From Burkholderiaceae bacterium (GTDB lineage: Bacteria > Pseudomonadota > Gammaproteobacteria > Burkholderiales > Burkholderiaceae): a stretch of 7,436 bases of DNA. Below the pieces are notes generated by a model, which was not told the origin of the DNA, did not search any database, and saw nothing but the letters and a program-made list of their open reading frames with translations. The DNA is taken from positions 1 to 7,436 of the forward strand of contig JALREG010000269.1 of NCBI GenBank assembly GCA_023253905.1. The letters run 5' to 3'. Of this stretch, positions 1 to 6,074 are shown piece by piece (position 1 is the first letter of the stretch; each line of letters opens with the position of its first letter). The translations under genes and the position numbers were made by a program.

Positions 1-1357
1 ACTCGGGGCGTGCGTGGTCGATCCATTGCACCGCGTCGCCGGTGCAGAAAAAACCTTCTTCGTCAAAAGCGTCGGCGGTTTCTTGCGGTGAGCGCCAGTA
101 GCCGGGCGTGATGTTGGGGCCGTGGTAGCGCACCTCGGTCTTGCCGTCGATATCGACCAGCTTCAGTTCAAGCCCGGCTGCCGGAACGCCAATGTCGCCC
201 GCGCGCACCTCCGGATTGGTGATGAACACCGCAAAAGGCGCGCTCTCGGTCATACCCAGCCCGGTACCCATGACAATGCGCTCGCCGATCTCCCGTTCCT
301 GAGCGTCCCAGAGGCTGTCCCAGATAGGCTGGGCCAACGCAGCGCCCGAGTAGAAAAACATGCGCACCCGCGACAACAGCGATCGGCGAAGCAGGTCATC
401 GGTCTGCATGGCGCGGGCGATTGCTTCGAATCCGGTGGGCACGTTGAAATAAACGGTGGGCGATACCTCGCGCAGATTGCGCAGCGTCTCAGGCATGAGG
501 GCGGGCGTGGGCTTTCCGTCGTCGATGTAGAGCGTGCCGCCATGGAACAGCACCATGCCGAAATTGTGATTGCCACCGAAGGTGTGATTCCAGGGTAACC
601 AGTCGACCAGCACAGGGGGCGACTCTGCCAGCACCGGCATGGACGTGACCATGTGCTGCTGGTTGGCGCACCACATGCGCTGGGTGTTGATGACCCCCTT
701 GGGGAGCTTGGTTGAGCCGCTGGTGAACAGGAATTTGACGATTGTGTCAGGGCCGGTGGCGGCGATAGCCTGATCGACCGCCGCGGTGGCGGTGGTTTTC
801 AGAAGCGCCTCCAGGCCCGCCCCCATGACCACCTCGACATCAGGTCCAACCGTGGCGGCGATGGCACTTGCGTAGCGATCGTCCGACGCAAACACCATCC
901 CGGGCGTGGTGACCGCGAGCACATGCCGGAGCTTTTCAAAATCACGGCTCACGAGCGAATAGGCGGGCGAGATCGGCGCAAACGGGACGCCCGCCAGCAC
1001 GCAACCGAGCGACACGAGCGCGTGCTCAAGGCTGTTCTCGGACAGGATGACCACTGGCCGCTCAACATTCAGCCCACGATCGATGAGGGCCTGAGCGATG
1101 GACCGCGCATGGGCCCACGCCTGCCCGAAACTGAGCATTTGCCAGTCGCCCGTACCGCCCTCCGGCAACCGCACCCGGCGCGCGAGAAAGGGCCGATTGG
1201 GTTCAGTCTGCGCCCAGTGCGCAAAGCGGTCGGTGATGCGGCGGGGATAGGCGGTGAGATCGGCCTCGGCCCGAACATAGCGCACCCCGGGTACGCCCTC
1301 GCGCAGAGCGATGCGCGTGATGCCAAACCGCAGGGACCGAAATGGCGCACGAGTCAT
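1..1357 (-). CDS. fcs: Feruloyl-CoA synthase-like acyl-CoA ligase (3' end cut by window edge)
   Basis: ATP-dependent ligase of the ANL (AMP-binding) superfamily. The family forms an acyl-adenylate and then an acyl-CoA; feruloyl-CoA synthases activate ferulate, p-coumarate or caffeate in the cytoplasm for lignin-monomer breakdown. The 452 residues seen include the N-terminal block typical of feruloyl-CoA synthases (PFRSLRFG near residue 5, YPRRITDRFAHWA near 37, SPAYSLVSRDFEKLRH about 50 residues after an ERPVVILSENS block). The AMP-binding P-loop FTSGSTKLPKG is at 211-221, MTE of the A5 motif at 369-371, and TGD of the A7 motif at 439-441. The C-terminal subdomain with the catalytic lysine lies beyond the edge; the family is usually about 600 residues. 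ATG at 1357 is chosen because GAGGAG precedes it and the homology begins there. It overlaps the vapC stop as ATGA, so the gene is probably co-transcribed and translationally coupled with vapBC. Family is secure; the exact substrate is inferred. Confidence 0.9.
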   Translation of the reverse strand, partial: MTRAPFRSLRFGITRIALREGVPGVRYVRAEADLTAYPRRITDRFAHWAQTEPNRPFLARRVRLPEGGTGDWQMLSFGQAWAHARSIAQALIDRGLNVERPVVILSENSLEHALVSLGCVLAGVPFAPISPAYSLVSRDFEKLRHVLAVTTPGMVFASDDRYASAIAATVGPDVEVVMGAGLEALLKTTATAAVDQAIAATGPDTIVKFLFTSGSTKLPKGVINTQRMWCANQQHMVTSMPVLAESPPVLVDWLPWNHTFGGNHNFGMVLFHGGTLYIDDGKPTPALMPETLRNLREVSPTVYFNVPTGFEAIARAMQTDDLLRRSLLSRVRMFFYSGAALAQPIWDSLWDAQEREIGERIVMGTGLGMTESAPFAVFITNPEVRAGDIGVPAAGLELKLVDIDGKTEVRYHGPNITPGYWRSPQETADAFDEEGFFCTGDAVQWIDHARPE

Positions 1358-1791
1358 GGACTGCTCCTCGAATCGTTTGGGGGTGCGGCTTGCGCGGACC
1401 AGCCCTTCAGACCACGCAGGGCCTCGAAGGCAAGAAAGTCTCGATCATTGTGCAGAAGCGCGTAATCGCGGTCGATGCAGAACGCGGCAAGAAGAACATC
1501 GGGCGCGCTTCGGATGGTGTGTCCCGCTGACCGCAGTGCCCGGTAGTGCTGGGCAGCAGCCAGTGCGAGCGCCTGCCCGCCGGTGGATTCGATGTCGAAA
1601 CCTGCCATCAATGAATGGGCCCGGCGGAAATCGCCCTCGAAGCGAAACCCGCGAAGGACTTCGAACATCACCAGGTCGGGGACCACAATGCGCCACTCCC
1701 CCGCCTGTAGCAGTTTTGCGAGCTGGTCAGCGGCGGCCGACCGGGTGCCACTGAAAAAATCGATCCAGACGCCAGAATCAGCGACGAGCAC
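1354..1791 (-). CDS. vapC: VapC-like PIN-domain ribonuclease toxin
   Basis: Toxin of a type II VapBC toxin-antitoxin module. PIN-domain toxins are Mg-dependent endoribonucleases that cut tRNA or rRNA and are held inactive by VapB. From the GTG at 1791 the protein has 145 residues, a usual VapC size. It starts directly with the first PIN strand (VLVADSGVWIDFF). The acidic active-site set is complete: D5, E44 (in VMFEVLRG), D98 (in SAPDVLLAAFC) and D116 (in LLHNDRDF). It therefore looks intact and catalytically competent. The frame is open upstream to an ATG at 1902, preceded by a purine-rich AAGGGGGAG. That would add 37 Arg-rich residues ahead of the PIN fold, so I prefer GTG, whose own ribosome binding site is weak. 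Its start overlaps the end of vapB by 14 nt and its stop overlaps the start of the ligase gene by 4 nt. RNA target unknown. Confidence 0.87.
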   Translation of the reverse strand: MLVADSGVWIDFFSGTRSAAADQLAKLLQAGEWRIVVPDLVMFEVLRGFRFEGDFRRAHSLMAGFDIESTGGQALALAAAQHYRALRSAGHTIRSAPDVLLAAFCIDRDYALLHNDRDFLAFEALRGLKGWSAQAAPPNDSRSSP

Positions 1792-2071
1792 GACGCGCCC
1801 CGGTGCGGGATGCCGCCGCTGGTGGGACGCCTGGTTCCTGCACGACAAGCGGCGGAGCGGCGAGCGTGACGCCGCCCGGCGGCGGATCCCAGCGAGGAGC
1901 ATCTCCCCCTTCCCAGAGCAGCTTGCCGCGCCACTTCAGCACTTCGCGATAGTGCGCCTGGCGGGCAAGCAGCCGCAGCCCGGCTTCAACGGCCTCCCGC
2001 TTGGTTTGAAAGGGGCCGGCCGCGAGCGCCTGCTGCATGAGCGCGTCATCGATATCGATATTTGTGCGCAT
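1778..2071 (-). CDS. vapB: VapB-like antitoxin with an unusual C-terminal tail
   Basis: Antitoxin of the VapBC module (VapB family of the PF09957 type). It begins with the hallmark MRTNIDIDDALMQQAL. This DNA-binding N-terminus is followed by TKREAVEAGLRLLARQ and then the KWRGKLLWEG segment (ending near residue 57) typical of the family. Family members normally stop soon after that segment. Here the frame continues for about 40 more residues, rich in Pro, Ala and Arg and ending ASRTGARRARR, for 97 in total. A +1 shift after the WEG segment would enter the vapC frame, so the tail may be a frameshift product or a real extension. No Shine-Dalgarno is visible before the ATG at 2071; the leader there is AT-rich. 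Antitoxins of this kind bind their own promoter, which fits the inverted repeat just upstream. It is the first gene of the vapB-vapC-ligase unit. Confidence 0.85.
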   Translation of the reverse strand: MRTNIDIDDALMQQALAAGPFQTKREAVEAGLRLLARQAHYREVLKWRGKLLWEGGDAPRWDPPPGGVTLAAPPLVVQEPGVPPAAASRTGARRARR

Positions 2072-2086
2072 TGTGTTTAATTTGTT

Positions 2087-2101
2087 AATACTGTGTGTAT
2101 T
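2087..2101. promoter_or_regulatory. Candidate VapB/VapBC operator (inverted repeat over the -10)
   Basis: A perfect inverted repeat, AATAC-TGTGT-GTATT, has 5-bp arms and a 5-bp spacer. It overlaps the predicted vapB -10 box and start site, the position where a VapB dimer or VapBC complex would block transcription. Autoregulation of this kind is known for the family; binding to this particular repeat is inferred. It may also affect the divergent amidohydrolase gene. Confidence 0.4.
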
Positions 2102-2126
2102 GTACTCAAGAGAGCGTGATCCGCAA
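2099..2126 (-). promoter_or_regulatory. Predicted sigma70-type promoter for vapB-vapC-fcs
   Basis: Read on the minus strand, a -35 box TTGCGG (2126-2121) and a -10 box TACAAT (2104-2099) are separated by 16 bp. Initiation would fall near 2092, giving a leader of about 20 nt before the vapB ATG with no clear ribosome binding site. The -10 matches consensus at five of six positions and the -35 at four of six. The assignment rests on sequence alone. Confidence 0.45.
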
Positions 2127-2148
2127 GCCGCATTACCATGCGGGCTTG
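2124..2148. repeat. Imperfect stem-loop in the divergent intergenic region
   Basis: The left arm CAAGCCGCA (2124-2132) and right arm TGCGGGCTTG (2139-2148) pair along their length with one bulged base, around the 6-nt loop TTACCA. No T-run follows on either strand, so it is not a good intrinsic terminator. It ends 21 nt before the amidohydrolase start and its left edge touches the predicted vapB -35. It could be a regulator-binding site or a leader hairpin for the plus-strand gene. Confidence 0.4.
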
Positions 2149-2169
2149 TCCAATTGACTGCCCGCCGCG

Positions 2170-3039
2170 ATGAACCACGCCGACCTTGTTGCAATCGATA
2201 TCCACACCCACGCTGAGGTGAGCTGCCGTAACCCGTTTGATGCCTATGGCGAGGAATACGACCGGGCGGCCGATAAATATTTCGGCAGCACGCGCCGCCC
2301 CACCATCGCTGAAACGGTGGCCTACTACCGCGAGCGCAAGATCGGTCTGGTGATGTTCACCGTTGATAGCGAATCACAACTGGGCCGTCGCCGCATTCCG
2401 AATGAGGAAATCGCCGAAGCCGCGCGCGCCAACGCCGACATGATGATCGCCTTTGCGAGCATCGATCCGCACAAGGGAAAGATGGGTGCACGCGAGGCCG
2501 AGCGGCTGATCCGCGAGGAGGGCGTCAGGGGCTTCAAGTTTCACCCCACGGTGCAGGGCTTTCATCCCTACGACCGCATGGCCTGGCCGATCTATGAAGT
2601 GATCAATGCGCATCGACTGCCCGCGATCTTTCATACGGGCCACAGCGGTATCGGTAGCGGCATGCGCTGCGGCGGCGGGCTGCGGCTTGCGCTCAGCAAC
2701 CCCATGCACCTGGATGAGGTCGCCATCGACTTTCCCGACATGCAGATCGTGATGGCCCACCCCAGCTGGCCCTGGCAGGACGAGGCGCTGAGCGTGGCCA
2801 TGCACAAGCCCAATGTCTGGATCGACCTTTCGGGCTGGAGCCCGAAGTATTTTCCCAAGCAGCTGATTCAATACGCCAACTCGCTGCTGAAAGACCGCGT
2901 GTTATTCGGCAGCGACTTTCCGCTCATCACGCCTGAGCGCTGGATGAAAGATGCCGAAGTGGCAGGCTTCAAGCCCGAGGTGATGCCCGGCATCCTGAAA
3001 GGTAACGCGATCCGCTTACTGGGCCTGGGAGCAATCTGA
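2170..3039 (+). CDS. Metal-dependent amidohydrolase, possibly a hydroxyphenyl-beta-ketoacyl-CoA hydrolase
   Basis: A 289-residue TIM-barrel hydrolase of the amidohydrolase-2 (PF04909, ACMSD-like) family. Visible metal ligands and catalytic residues are the HxH pair H12/H14 (DIHTH), H155 (FHTGHSG), H197 (MAHPSWPW) and D249 (LFGSDFPL), in the usual order and spacing. The protein also has the conserved blocks IDPHKG near 98, GFKFHPTVQGF at 121-131 and DLSGWSPKYFP at 219-229. I associate this subtype from memory with proteins annotated as 4-hydroxyphenyl-beta-ketoacyl-CoA hydrolases, like CouO of Rhodococcus phenylpropanoid catabolism. The divergent feruloyl-CoA synthase supports that role: cleavage of a beta-ketoacyl-CoA made from a hydroxycinnamate. 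A decarboxylase or lactonase role is not excluded. ATG 2170 is the first usable start after an in-frame stop at 2155; no clear ribosome binding site precedes it. It is followed immediately, with TGATG overlap, by a membrane protein gene. Family is secure; substrate is inferred. Confidence 0.85.
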   Translation: MNHADLVAIDIHTHAEVSCRNPFDAYGEEYDRAADKYFGSTRRPTIAETVAYYRERKIGLVMFTVDSESQLGRRRIPNEEIAEAARANADMMIAFASIDPHKGKMGAREAERLIREEGVRGFKFHPTVQGFHPYDRMAWPIYEVINAHRLPAIFHTGHSGIGSGMRCGGGLRLALSNPMHLDEVAIDFPDMQIVMAHPSWPWQDEALSVAMHKPNVWIDLSGWSPKYFPKQLIQYANSLLKDRVLFGSDFPLITPERWMKDAEVAGFKPEVMPGILKGNAIRLLGLGAI

Positions 3040-3527
3040 TGAGTAAACCTAATCGCGTGCCCGTGCACTGGCGCAATGCCTCGCTTGCGCTCGCCTTCGA
3101 CATCATCCTGGGCTGGTGCATTGTTCTTCTCATCGACAACCCTGATTCATTCTGGAAACTTCCCACCGTTGTGCTGGCACTCTGGTTGGTGCCGTGGCTG
3201 TTTCGCATCAAGGCGGGCATTTACTACGCTTTCAATTATTTTTTCAACGAGCGCGCGCTGGTGCTGGTGCAGATCGCTCAGGAACTTGCGGCAAAGGGCT
3301 ATCCCTGCCCTGACGAGCGCTATGACCTGGCGCAGGACTATTTCGCCGAGGTTGCCACCAGCGAAGAGGCAGGTATCGACGCTCGGTTATCGGCCGCGAA
3401 ATATCTGGGTGCCGATGCGGCGTGGGGGCAGTCACAACAGATGCTCACCCGCTGGCTCTTTAATCGTGCGGCGCTGGAGGTGATCGCAGGCTACCGCAAG
3501 ACGTTTGAGCCGGATCCGGCAGGCTGA
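3039..3527 (+). CDS. Small membrane protein with two predicted helices, unknown function
   Basis: A 162-residue protein I do not recognise. Two hydrophobic stretches lie near the N-terminus: about 14-32 (SLALAFDIILGWCIVLLI) and about 41-57 (LPTVVLALWLVPWLF). They are joined by a short loop, DNPDSFWK. A basic segment RIK and an aromatic-rich stretch YYAFNYFF follow. The C-terminal half (about 70-162) is soluble-looking, acidic and helical, with LAQDYFAEVATSEEAGIDARLSAAKY cut here only for description of its charge pattern at about 107-132. No signal-peptide cleavage site, lipobox or catalytic motif is seen. The probable topology is a membrane hairpin with the soluble part in the cytoplasm. The start codon overlaps the amidohydrolase stop (TGATG) and GGGAG at 3027-3031 is well placed, so the two genes are probably translationally coupled. 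The role is unknown; anchoring or assisting the hydrolase, or an unrelated function, are both possible. Confidence 0.8.
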   Translation: MSKPNRVPVHWRNASLALAFDIILGWCIVLLIDNPDSFWKLPTVVLALWLVPWLFRIKAGIYYAFNYFFNERALVLVQIAQELAAKGYPCPDERYDLAQDYFAEVATSEEAGIDARLSAAKYLGADAAWGQSQQMLTRWLFNRAALEVIAGYRKTFEPDPAG

Positions 3528-3566
3528 CCAGGCGCACGCGCGCAGCACCGCCACATCACGCGGCGT

Positions 3567-4580
3567 TCAGCCCAGCACAATCCCTGCATCACGCACCAGC
3601 TTGTCCCAACGCTCGAGCTCTTCGGCAATGTCGCGGGCCAGTGCGGATGCACCCCGCTGTCGCGCCACCGCGCCCTGTTTGCTGAGCCCCTGACTGACCT
3701 CGGGATCACCGATCGCAGAGGTCACCTCGTGCTCGAGCCGGGCAAGCACCGGCGCCGGGGTACCCGCGGGCGCCAGCACGAAGAGACGCGGCGAGGCATC
3801 AAAACCGGGCAGCCAGTCGGCCACGCGTCGCCAGTCTTCCGCGCCCGCAAAGGGTTCGGGGCTGGTGAGACCCAGCACCCGCATGCGACCCGCCTTCACA
3901 TGCCCGAGCGCCGCGGCCGCACTCAACACGGCCAGGGGAATCTGACCACCCAGCAGATCGGGAACAATCTGCGCAGCCCCCCGGTATGGCACATGGTTCA
4001 GGCGGATGGAGGCTCTCACCTGCAGCAGTTCCATGGCGAGATGATGGACAGTTCCAATGCCTGAGGTGGCATAGCCGAGCGTCTCGCCACGCTTGGCGGC
4101 TGCGGCCATGTCTTCCAACGATCGAAGAGGCGAATCGGCGCGAACCGCGATCGCGAGCGGCGCAGTGGCCACGGCACCGACCGCGGCAAAACTGGTGCGG
4201 GCATCCAGACCCGCCTTCTGCATGGTCCGGGCTGCGATCAGCAGCGATGAATCGGCGAGCATCAGCGTGTAGCCGTCGGCGGGCGCCTCGGCCAGTACCC
4301 CGGCAGCAATGGTGCTGCTCGCCCCTGGGCGGTTTTCGACCACCACATTCTGGCCCAATTGTGTGGCGAGCCGCCCCGCCACATTGCGCGCGATCGCATC
4401 GGCGCCGCCCCCGGCGGAAAAACCAACCAGGAGTCTGAGCGGGCGCGACGGAAAGCTGCCCTGGGCGATGGGGGTACCCGTCTGCGCGGCTGCCTGTCGC
4501 AGGGGTAGCGCAGCGCTGGCCGCCGAGGCGGCAGCAACCATCATGAGCGTTCGTCGTTGACTGGCAAACAGAGGTGACAT
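3567..4580 (-). CDS. Bug/TctC-family periplasmic solute-binding protein
   Basis: Extracytoplasmic binding protein of the tripartite tricarboxylate transporter (TTT) family, the class greatly expanded in Burkholderiales. It has 337 residues. An N-terminal signal (1 to about 32) contains a twin arginine, SQRRTLM (R9 R10), then an Ala-rich hydrophobic core, with likely cleavage in the AAAQ region near residue 32; Tat or Sec export are both possible. Mature-protein landmarks are PSRPLRLLVGFSAGGGADAIAR, slightly unlike the usual PGGGTD loop, then VVVENRPGA, ADGYTLML, GYATSGIGTVHHLAMELL and HVPYRGAAQIVPDLLGGQIPL, all in standard Bug order. No TctA or TctB membrane genes are in the window, so it is either an orphan partner of a remote transporter or a sensor. 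It lies 32 nt after the deacylase gene, preceded by GAAGGA, as the last gene of the operon. The natural ligand is unknown; an acylated D-amino acid or related acid is suggested only by context. Confidence 0.9.
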   Translation of the reverse strand: MSPLFASQRRTLMMVAAASAASAALPLRQAAAQTGTPIAQGSFPSRPLRLLVGFSAGGGADAIARNVAGRLATQLGQNVVVENRPGASSTIAAGVLAEAPADGYTLMLADSSLLIAARTMQKAGLDARTSFAAVGAVATAPLAIAVRADSPLRSLEDMAAAAKRGETLGYATSGIGTVHHLAMELLQVRASIRLNHVPYRGAAQIVPDLLGGQIPLAVLSAAAALGHVKAGRMRVLGLTSPEPFAGAEDWRRVADWLPGFDASPRLFVLAPAGTPAPVLARLEHEVTSAIGDPEVSQGLSKQGAVARQRGASALARDIAEELERWDKLVRDAGIVLG

Positions 4581-4612
4581 GGTTCAAGCTTCCTTCGGTT
4601 TCTTACGGGATG

Positions 4613-6064
4613 TCAGGACATGCGGCGCAACACCCGTCCGGGATAGTTGCTGGCGGCTCGGCCCTCGCGCCAGACGATTGCGCCGTTCACCACCACGGTA
4701 TCGATGCCCAGTGCGCGCTCCAGAGGCTGCTCATAGGTCGATCCGGCATCAACCTTATCGGGATCGAAGAGGGCCAGGTCGGCATATGCACCTTCGGCAA
4801 TCACGCCGCGATCGACCAGGCCGAAATTGCGGGCGCTGAGCGCCGTCATTTTGTGGATGGCACGCTCGAGGGAAAACAGGCCCAGCCCGCGGGCATAGTG
4901 CCCAAGCACTCGCGGGAAGGTTCCCCAGAGACGCGGATGAGGCGCATCGTCGTGGGGTAGGCCATCCGAGCCGATCATCGTGGGCTCGAAGGCAAGGATG
5001 CGCTTGACATCGTCCTCATGCATCCGGAAATAGATGGCGCCGGCAGGCAGCAGACGGGCGATGGCTTCTTCCTGAGAAACCCCCAGCTCAGACGCGATCG
5101 TGGCCAGCTCGCGCCCCGCGTGCTGCGGCATGCCACGCGACCAGGTGACCAGAACACGCTCGGAGGTGGCTGCGCGATCGGCCGACAGAATGGTCGAGCC
5201 CGCAGCGTAGGGATAGCAGTCAAGGCAGACCGTCTGACGCGACATCGCGCGTTCAATGATGGCCAGCGTCTCAGCAGAGCGACCGTAATTGGCGCGGCCA
5301 ATGACCTTGTGATGCGAGATCACCACCGGCACATCAAGTTCACGCCCCACGCGGAAGGTTTCTTCCAGTGAATCCGTAATCTGATCTCCTTCACAGCGCA
5401 TATGCGTGCAATAAATGCCGCGATGCCAGGAGAGCGGCCGGCAGATCTCGATCACTTCTTCTGCGGGCGCGCTGATGGCGGGCTCGTAGAAGAGGCCGGT
5501 TGACACACCGATGGCGCCGGCCGCCAGCGACTCATCCACCAGCGCGCGCATAGCGGTGATCTCGGCCGGCTCGGCGGGTCGGTCGGTGCGCGTCATGGTT
5601 GCGAGCCGCAGCGTGGTGTGTCCCACGAGGAGCGCACAGTTGGTGGCGGCCGGCGCAGCCTCAAGCGCCTGCACATAGGCCGCGAAGTGACGGAACCGGA
5701 ACCAATCGCCGGCATCATCGAGAAGATTCAGGGGCGGGGTGACGCCTTGCGAAAACGGCACCGGCAAGGGCGCAAGCGAAATCCCACAGTTGCCCGCCAC
5801 AACGGTGGTGACACCCTGACTCACCTTGGGCGCCATGCTGCGATCGGAAAGCAGCAGCCGGTCATCATGGGTCTGAACATCGATGAAGCCTGGCGCTGCC
5901 ACGCGCCCGCCCAGGTCGATCTCGGTCGATCCGGACGTCCCCGACAGATCACCCACCCGTTCGATACGGTCGGCGCGAACACCGATATCGGCAGAAAACC
6001 GTGCCGCACCCGTGCCATCGATCACCTGGGCGTTGCGGATCAACAGATCGAAATGGACAGACAT
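4613..6064 (-). CDS. N-acyl-D-amino-acid deacylase (D-aminoacylase family)
   Basis: Zinc-dependent amidohydrolase that, in the family, releases D-amino acids from their N-acyl forms in the cytoplasm. It has 483 residues, the usual family length. The N-terminal beta-sandwich strand FDLLIRNAQVIDGTG is followed by PGFIDVQTHDD at 58-68, GNCGIS with C93, CTHMR with H221, SHHK with H251, and GSDGLPHDD with D367. The C-terminal sandwich segment GVIAEGAYADLALFDPDKV completes the fold. From memory of the Alcaligenes enzyme, C93, H221, H251, D367 and H66 match its C96, H220, H250, D366 and H69. The residue matching its H67 is Gln here (Q64). ATG 6064 is chosen because TAAGGA, 8 nt ahead, overlaps the stop of the upstream gene and homology starts there. 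An in-frame ATG at 6151 would lie inside the upstream gene. Gaps are 10 nt upstream and 32 nt downstream. D-specificity is inferred from family; D-glutamate, D-aspartate or dihydropyrimidinase-like substrates are possible. Confidence 0.88.
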   Translation of the reverse strand: MSVHFDLLIRNAQVIDGTGAARFSADIGVRADRIERVGDLSGTSGSTEIDLGGRVAAPGFIDVQTHDDRLLLSDRSMAPKVSQGVTTVVAGNCGISLAPLPVPFSQGVTPPLNLLDDAGDWFRFRHFAAYVQALEAAPAATNCALLVGHTTLRLATMTRTDRPAEPAEITAMRALVDESLAAGAIGVSTGLFYEPAISAPAEEVIEICRPLSWHRGIYCTHMRCEGDQITDSLEETFRVGRELDVPVVISHHKVIGRANYGRSAETLAIIERAMSRQTVCLDCYPYAAGSTILSADRAATSERVLVTWSRGMPQHAGRELATIASELGVSQEEAIARLLPAGAIYFRMHEDDVKRILAFEPTMIGSDGLPHDDAPHPRLWGTFPRVLGHYARGLGLFSLERAIHKMTALSARNFGLVDRGVIAEGAYADLALFDPDKVDAGSTYEQPLERALGIDTVVVNGAIVWREGRAASNYPGRVLRRMS

Positions 6065-6074
6065 GAAAGCGTCC

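Noticed and set aside
122..598. Long plus-strand open frames opposite the ligase, and similar ones opposite the Bug, deacylase and aldolase genes (for example 6636-7277).
   Set aside because: They are antisense shadows of high-GC genes, rich in Arg, His and Pro with no family motifs, while the opposite strand carries clear conserved enzymes.
2048..2059. Perfect 12-bp palindrome ATCGATATCGAT near the start of vapB.
   Set aside because: It arises directly from the conserved NIDID codons of the antitoxin, so coding explains it; an operator role has no further support.
3528..3566. Possible terminator between the convergent genes.
   Set aside because: The best pairing is only CCGC/GCGG with no T-run on either strand; any termination here is not visible as an intrinsic terminator.
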